Positions 60,183 through 64,000 of a DNA stretch of 64,000 nucleotides are shown here, one piece after another. Both the position numbers and the translations under genes were made by a program. Location of the stretch: contig NZ_JAQTLY010000003.1 of assembly GCF_028714655.1 (NCBI RefSeq), forward strand, positions 124,001 to 188,000, in the 5' to 3' direction. The notes beneath the pieces were generated by a model. The model saw nothing but the letters and a program-made list of their open reading frames with translations, was not told the DNA's origin and searched no databases. Source of the stretch: Sulfurimonas sp. GTDB lineage: Bacteria; Campylobacterota; Campylobacteria; Campylobacterales; Sulfurimonadaceae. Positions within the stretch are counted from its first letter, which is position 1. The number at the start of each line of letters is the position of its first letter.

Positions 60183-60821
60183 ATGCAATTAGGCTTCCTG
60201 GTTGATTTACATCTATGTATGGGATGTAAAGGGTGTGAGGTCGCATGTAAAGTGGAAAATGAAGTTCCGCTGAGTACATGGAGACTTCGTGTTAAATATG
60301 TAGATGTAGGAACTTTTCCTGAAACAAGAAGAACATTTACGCCGCTAAGATGTAACCATTGTGAGAATGCGCCGTGTGAGAGAATCTGTCCGGTTAGCGC
60401 ACTTCACTATTTAGAAAACGGTATTGTAAATATCGACAAAGAGCGTTGTATCGGTTGTGCCGGTTGTGTTATGGCTTGTCCTTACGGAGCAATTTATATC
60501 GATCCTCAAACTCAAACTGCCGATAAATGTACATTCTGTGCTCACCGCGTGGCTTCATCAATGATGCCTGCATGTGTTGTTGCATGTCCTGTTCAGGCGA
60601 ATATTTTTGGAGATTTAGAAGATCCGACTTCCAATATTTCCAAATATATTCAAATTCATCAAGGCGGAGTTCAAGTGCGTAAACCTGAAAAAGGAACAAA
60701 TCCTCATCACTTTTATGTCGGCGGCGGAAATGTTACGCTTAACCCGCTTGCTTCTCATAGAACGCATGGACACTCACTGTTTAATAACATCACAACACTT
60801 CCAGTAGGAGGACATCACTAA
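60183..60821 (+). CDS. 4Fe-4S subunit of a molybdopterin oxidoreductase (PsrB/PhsB/TtrB type)
   Basis: The 212-residue protein has sixteen cysteines in four motifs (C12-C22, C57-C69, C89-C99, C116-C135), predicting four [4Fe-4S] clusters that carry electrons between the quinone-linked membrane subunit and the Mo subunit. It lacks a signal peptide and would be exported with the Tat-bearing catalytic subunit. Its stop shares a base with the NrfD gene. The family covers polysulfide, thiosulfate, tetrathionate and other reductases. Confidence 0.9.
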   Translation: MQLGFLVDLHLCMGCKGCEVACKVENEVPLSTWRLRVKYVDVGTFPETRRTFTPLRCNHCENAPCERICPVSALHYLENGIVNIDKERCIGCAGCVMACPYGAIYIDPQTQTADKCTFCAHRVASSMMPACVVACPVQANIFGDLEDPTSNISKYIQIHQGGVQVRKPEKGTNPHHFYVGGGNVTLNPLASHRTHGHSLFNNITTLPVGGHH

Positions 60822-61720
60822 TGGCACATGAAATATTAGCAGCGACAAATGCTGTAGTTACTTTAGATGCAGCAATACCGGGAATAGTATGGCCTTGGTT
60901 GGTTACGGTAAATATGTGGGCGAAGAGCATAGGAACAGGCGTTATTTTTATGCTTTTTATGCTTCTTAGAATGTACCCTGAACAAGCAGGAAAGTTGAGA
61001 TTGCCGACGGCAATAGTTGCTTTTGTGTTTATCAATATCTTCTTGTTGTTTACACTTGCGGATTTGCATCAGCCGTTTAGAATGTGGCATATATTTGTTT
61101 ATTCAAACTGGACATCTGCAATAGCAATAGGTTCTTTTATGGCTTCAACATTTCTCGGTCTTTTAACGCTTCTTGTGTTCTTTGCATGGAAGAAAAATGA
61201 CGAAGCTTATGATAAATTATTGTTATGGGTAACAATCCTTGCAATTCCTGTTACACTTTACACTGCCGGTCTAATGGCTCAGTGTACGGCTCGTGAATTA
61301 TGGCAAATGCCGACAGAGTCTGCTCAAATGATTTTAGCAGCACTACTTTCCGGTTCTGCATTTATGATTTTGCTTGGTGGAAATAATCTTAGTAATGAAG
61401 CAAAAAACAGTTTAGGGGTTGTTCTTGGACTAAGTGCGTTAATGGCGTTTATTATCTATATGTCTGAGTATATATTCGGACCGATGAAAGCAGAAGAAGT
61501 TGCAGCTACTATTGATTATGTCAAAAGCGGCGGACAATACTCGGTTATGTTTTGGATAGGTCAGTGGATGACATACCTTTTACCAATGTTATTTATTGTC
61601 TTAAGTAGAACAAGCAAGAGCGATAGCATTTTAAAATTAGCTGCTATTTTGGCATTAGTCGGTTTGGCTATAGTAAAACATGTATGGCTAATGATTCCAC
61701 AATTATTACCAATGAGTTAG
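60821..61720 (+). CDS. NrfD/PsrC-family quinol-linked membrane subunit
   Basis: The 299-residue protein has eight transmembrane helices and starts with an ATVTL-like periplasmic segment containing GIVWPWLVTVNMWAKS. Such subunits exchange electrons with menaquinone and may couple to proton movement. HIFVYSNWTSAIAIGSF near residue 95 is a conserved-looking family segment. It sits between the Fe-S and Mo subunits, and the three form one operon. Confidence 0.88.
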   Translation: MAHEILAATNAVVTLDAAIPGIVWPWLVTVNMWAKSIGTGVIFMLFMLLRMYPEQAGKLRLPTAIVAFVFINIFLLFTLADLHQPFRMWHIFVYSNWTSAIAIGSFMASTFLGLLTLLVFFAWKKNDEAYDKLLLWVTILAIPVTLYTAGLMAQCTARELWQMPTESAQMILAALLSGSAFMILLGGNNLSNEAKNSLGVVLGLSALMAFIIYMSEYIFGPMKAEEVAATIDYVKSGGQYSVMFWIGQWMTYLLPMLFIVLSRTSKSDSILKLAAILALVGLAIVKHVWLMIPQLLPMS

Positions 61721-61732
61721 GGAGAAAATTGA

Positions 61733-64000
61733 ATGTATTTAGAAAGTAGAAGAACATTTTTAAAAGGCGCTGCATTTACTGTTGCAGGTGCTACTATTGC
61801 AAAGGGTGTATTTACATCCGATGCTATCGCTGATTCTGTTAAGGACAGCAAGTTTACAAATACTCCGGGCTCTTTATCGTTTTATCCTCCTATGAGCGAG
61901 TGGAATGATTTTAAAGAGTTAGACGGTAACGACTGGAAAAGAGGCGGTATAGACCGTCACGGTGTAAGAAGTCAGTCAAATCCTAAAGGTATTGAAGTAA
62001 ATGATTACGCTATCGTCCCGACTGCGTGTTCAAACTGTGAGGCTTCTTGCGGTTTAACTGCATGGATTGACAAAAAAACCTTTACGGTTAAAAAGTATAT
62101 GGGTAATCCTTTCCATCCTGCCAGCCGTGGTCGTAACTGTGCAAAAGGCTACGCAGTTCAATCTCAAATGTATGATCCCGATCGTATAGCGTTCCCGCTT
62201 AAACGCGCTCCGGGTTCTGCTCGCGGAGAGGGCAAGTGGATTCGTACTACTTGGGATGAGGCAATGACAACCATCGGTAAAAAGATGGGCGATACCATAA
62301 GAATCGGTGATGAAGTTTCAAAAAAATCGCTAATGTACCATGTCGGTCGTCCGAATGAAAACGGTTTTGTTCCGGCTATTTGGCATACATTAGGATTGGA
62401 TTCTTATAACTCACATACGAACATCTGTTCGGCGAACGGTCGTACGGCTACGCTTACCTTTGCAAATGACGATAGAACATCACCTGACTGGGCAAATGCT
62501 AAGTTGGTTTTCTTAAACTCTTCACATGCAGCCGATGCGGGTCACTATTTTGCGCAATCTGCAGCATTTATTGCTGAAGCAAGATCTAAGGGCGCTAAGA
62601 TGGTCGTTATGGATCCTCGCTTGTCTAACTCTGCAGGTATGGCAGATCTTTGGATAGCTGCATGGCCGGGTACTGAACCGGCTATTTATCTCTATCTTAC
62701 GCAAAGAATTTTAAATGAAAACAAAGTTGATAAAGCTTTTGTAAAAAAATGGATAAATTGGGAAGTATTTTTAGATAATAAAAAATATTTAGAGTTTATG
62801 GTTAAAAAAGGATATATTTCTAAAGTTCCTGCCGGAGATGATTTTGATACATATTTAGCAGTTTTAAAAGAACTATATTCTCCTTATACTTTAGATTTTG
62901 CCGTTAAAGAGACACATGTTCCTGCATATAAACTTGAAGCGCTTTATGATATGTTTATATGGGCCGGAACTTCAATATCTACATACTTTTGGAGAGCATC
63001 TGCTGCCGGAAACCGCGGTGGCTGGATGGGCGGTCGTACCGGCTATTTTGCGCTCGCTCTTCGTGGAGCAATCGGACCTGAGGGCGGTACATTCTTCCAT
63101 CATTGGCATGTTATTTCTGTATCAGGAAAGGGCGGTAGTTCTACCGTTGGACAAGGTATGCGCGGGGTAAATGTTCCAAAAGTCGATGTTTATAACGAAC
63201 TTACATATCCGCCGGAATGGCCTCTGTCATCTTATGAGATGTCGTTTCTTTTACCGCACCTTTTAAGTGACACCGAATGGCAAGAAAAATGGATAGCTAA
63301 AGGACTGAAAGTTCCTCAAAAGCTTTCTGTTTATATCCCTCGTATGTATAATCCCGTGTGGATTAATCCGGATGGATTTAGATGGATAGATACTCTTAAA
63401 AATGAGTCTAAAATGGAACTTACTATGAATCTCTCTCCGGTATGGTCTGAGACAAATTGGTATATGGATTATATTTTGCCGGTCGGACTTGCAGGTGAGA
63501 GACACGATCAGCACTCAGAAGCTACGATGCCTGCTCGTTGGACATCTTTCCGCCAGCCGGTTATGCGAGTAGCATTAGAGAAAGCAGGGTGGAAACCTAA
63601 AAATCCTGCTCGTGCGACACTTGAAGCTCATATTAAAGCAGGACTGGGTGAAGTTTGGGAAGAGAATGAGTTTTGGTTTGAACTGTGTGTTAACTATATA
63701 GACCCGACAGGCGAGCTTGGCATTAAAAAGATGTGGGAGTCTAAGAAAAATCCCGGAAAACCTGTAACGATTGCCGAGTGGTATGATGCGGCATTCGGTG
63801 ACAACTTGCCAAATCTAAAAGCAACGGCAACGGCAGATGAGAGATATAAAAACTCTGAATATCCGGTATATGAGTACTTGAGAGATTACGGTGCGTGGAT
63901 GGAAGAGAATAAAATATATTCAGCACAAGAGCGTGAGATAAAAGATGACGGAGAGAATTATATTTCTCACGGTCACAAGTATGATAAAAAACATGTTCAT
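61733..64000 (+). CDS. Molybdopterin oxidoreductase catalytic subunit (PsrA/PhsA-like), 3' end missing
   Basis: The frame is open from ATG 61733 to the window end, so at least 756 residues. It begins with a twin-arginine signal SRRTFLKGAA. A [4Fe-4S] site is formed by Cys99, Cys102, Cys106 and Cys136, and Cys232 in TNICSANGR is the probable Mo ligand. Tat export agrees with tatA in this window. The gene order Fe-S, NrfD, Mo recalls ttrBCA, while the sequence style is Psr/Phs; the substrate (polysulfide, thiosulfate, tetrathionate or other) cannot be settled. AGGGAGA provides the ribosome-binding site. Confidence 0.88.
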   Translation, partial: MYLESRRTFLKGAAFTVAGATIAKGVFTSDAIADSVKDSKFTNTPGSLSFYPPMSEWNDFKELDGNDWKRGGIDRHGVRSQSNPKGIEVNDYAIVPTACSNCEASCGLTAWIDKKTFTVKKYMGNPFHPASRGRNCAKGYAVQSQMYDPDRIAFPLKRAPGSARGEGKWIRTTWDEAMTTIGKKMGDTIRIGDEVSKKSLMYHVGRPNENGFVPAIWHTLGLDSYNSHTNICSANGRTATLTFANDDRTSPDWANAKLVFLNSSHAADAGHYFAQSAAFIAEARSKGAKMVVMDPRLSNSAGMADLWIAAWPGTEPAIYLYLTQRILNENKVDKAFVKKWINWEVFLDNKKYLEFMVKKGYISKVPAGDDFDTYLAVLKELYSPYTLDFAVKETHVPAYKLEALYDMFIWAGTSISTYFWRASAAGNRGGWMGGRTGYFALALRGAIGPEGGTFFHHWHVISVSGKGGSSTVGQGMRGVNVPKVDVYNELTYPPEWPLSSYEMSFLLPHLLSDTEWQEKWIAKGLKVPQKLSVYIPRMYNPVWINPDGFRWIDTLKNESKMELTMNLSPVWSETNWYMDYILPVGLAGERHDQHSEATMPARWTSFRQPVMRVALEKAGWKPKNPARATLEAHIKAGLGEVWEENEFWFELCVNYIDPTGELGIKKMWESKKNPGKPVTIAEWYDAAFGDNLPNLKATATADERYKNSEYPVYEYLRDYGAWMEENKIYSAQEREIKDDGENYISHGHKYDKKHVH

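Overview
The window looks like chromosomal DNA of a free-living, sulfur-metabolising member of the Campylobacterota (formerly Epsilonproteobacteria), most like Sulfurimonas or a close relative. This rests on the AT-rich composition, on menaquinone prenylation by an MqnP-like enzyme, on a polysulfide-reductase-like molybdoenzyme operon, and on two blocks whose gene order I remember from Campylobacter jejuni. The first is rpsB, tsf, ABC ATPase, fliR, acidic protein, gmk, tatA, argS. The second is ctpA, purC, purS, purQ, SH3 membrane protein, plsC, crcB. The genus is inference; no rRNA is present.

Layout. 1-230 is the end of an IS1-like insertion sequence. 393-3214 is a very AT-rich three-gene locus (cytosine-5 methyltransferase, DUF262 protein, HEPN RNase-like protein), the best candidate here for an incompletely described defence system. 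3230-8265 holds miaA, then an operon running from mqnP through two unknown genes to ftsW and murG. 8344-9408 is a cytochrome b plus a peroxiredoxin. 9448-18453 is the ribosomal/flagellar/tRNA-synthetase block. 18586-24270 carries cell-wall enzymes (an L,D-transpeptidase-like protein, an amidase, a DUF819 permease and a dipeptide epimerase) with an exonuclease and small unknowns. 24379-31693 is a heavy-metal RND efflux operon followed by small exported proteins and a pentaheme cytochrome. 31887-34138 is a BRCT-like/LRV protein coupled to a MoxR ATPase. 34210-37963 has a Dps-like ferritin, an MMPL exporter and a BrnT/BrnA toxin-antitoxin pair. 38142-38304 has tRNA-Asn and tRNA-Met. 38528-40679 is groESL. 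40973-43838 is pgeF and the ovothiol gene ovoA. 45167-47207 is an Eco47II-type restriction-modification system. 47273-50658 is mixed metabolism. 50648-55794 is the ctpA-to-crcB block. 55935-59908 has a hemerythrin, a heme-copper-like membrane protein, aroK, a thioredoxin-fold protein and hisD. 60183-64000 is the Fe-S/NrfD/molybdopterin operon, cut by the window end.

Themes. At least six genes have a -10 hexamer exactly 6 nt before the ATG and no ribosome-binding site, which points to regular use of leaderless mRNAs. Intergenic DNA carries modular palindromic repeats, one of them inside the groES-groEL spacer. The fliR leader folds into a chain of hairpins whose outer arm covers the ribosome-binding site. 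Two unrelated cytosine-5 methyltransferase loci, both markedly AT-richer than their surroundings, look horizontally acquired. No CRISPR array or rRNA was seen.
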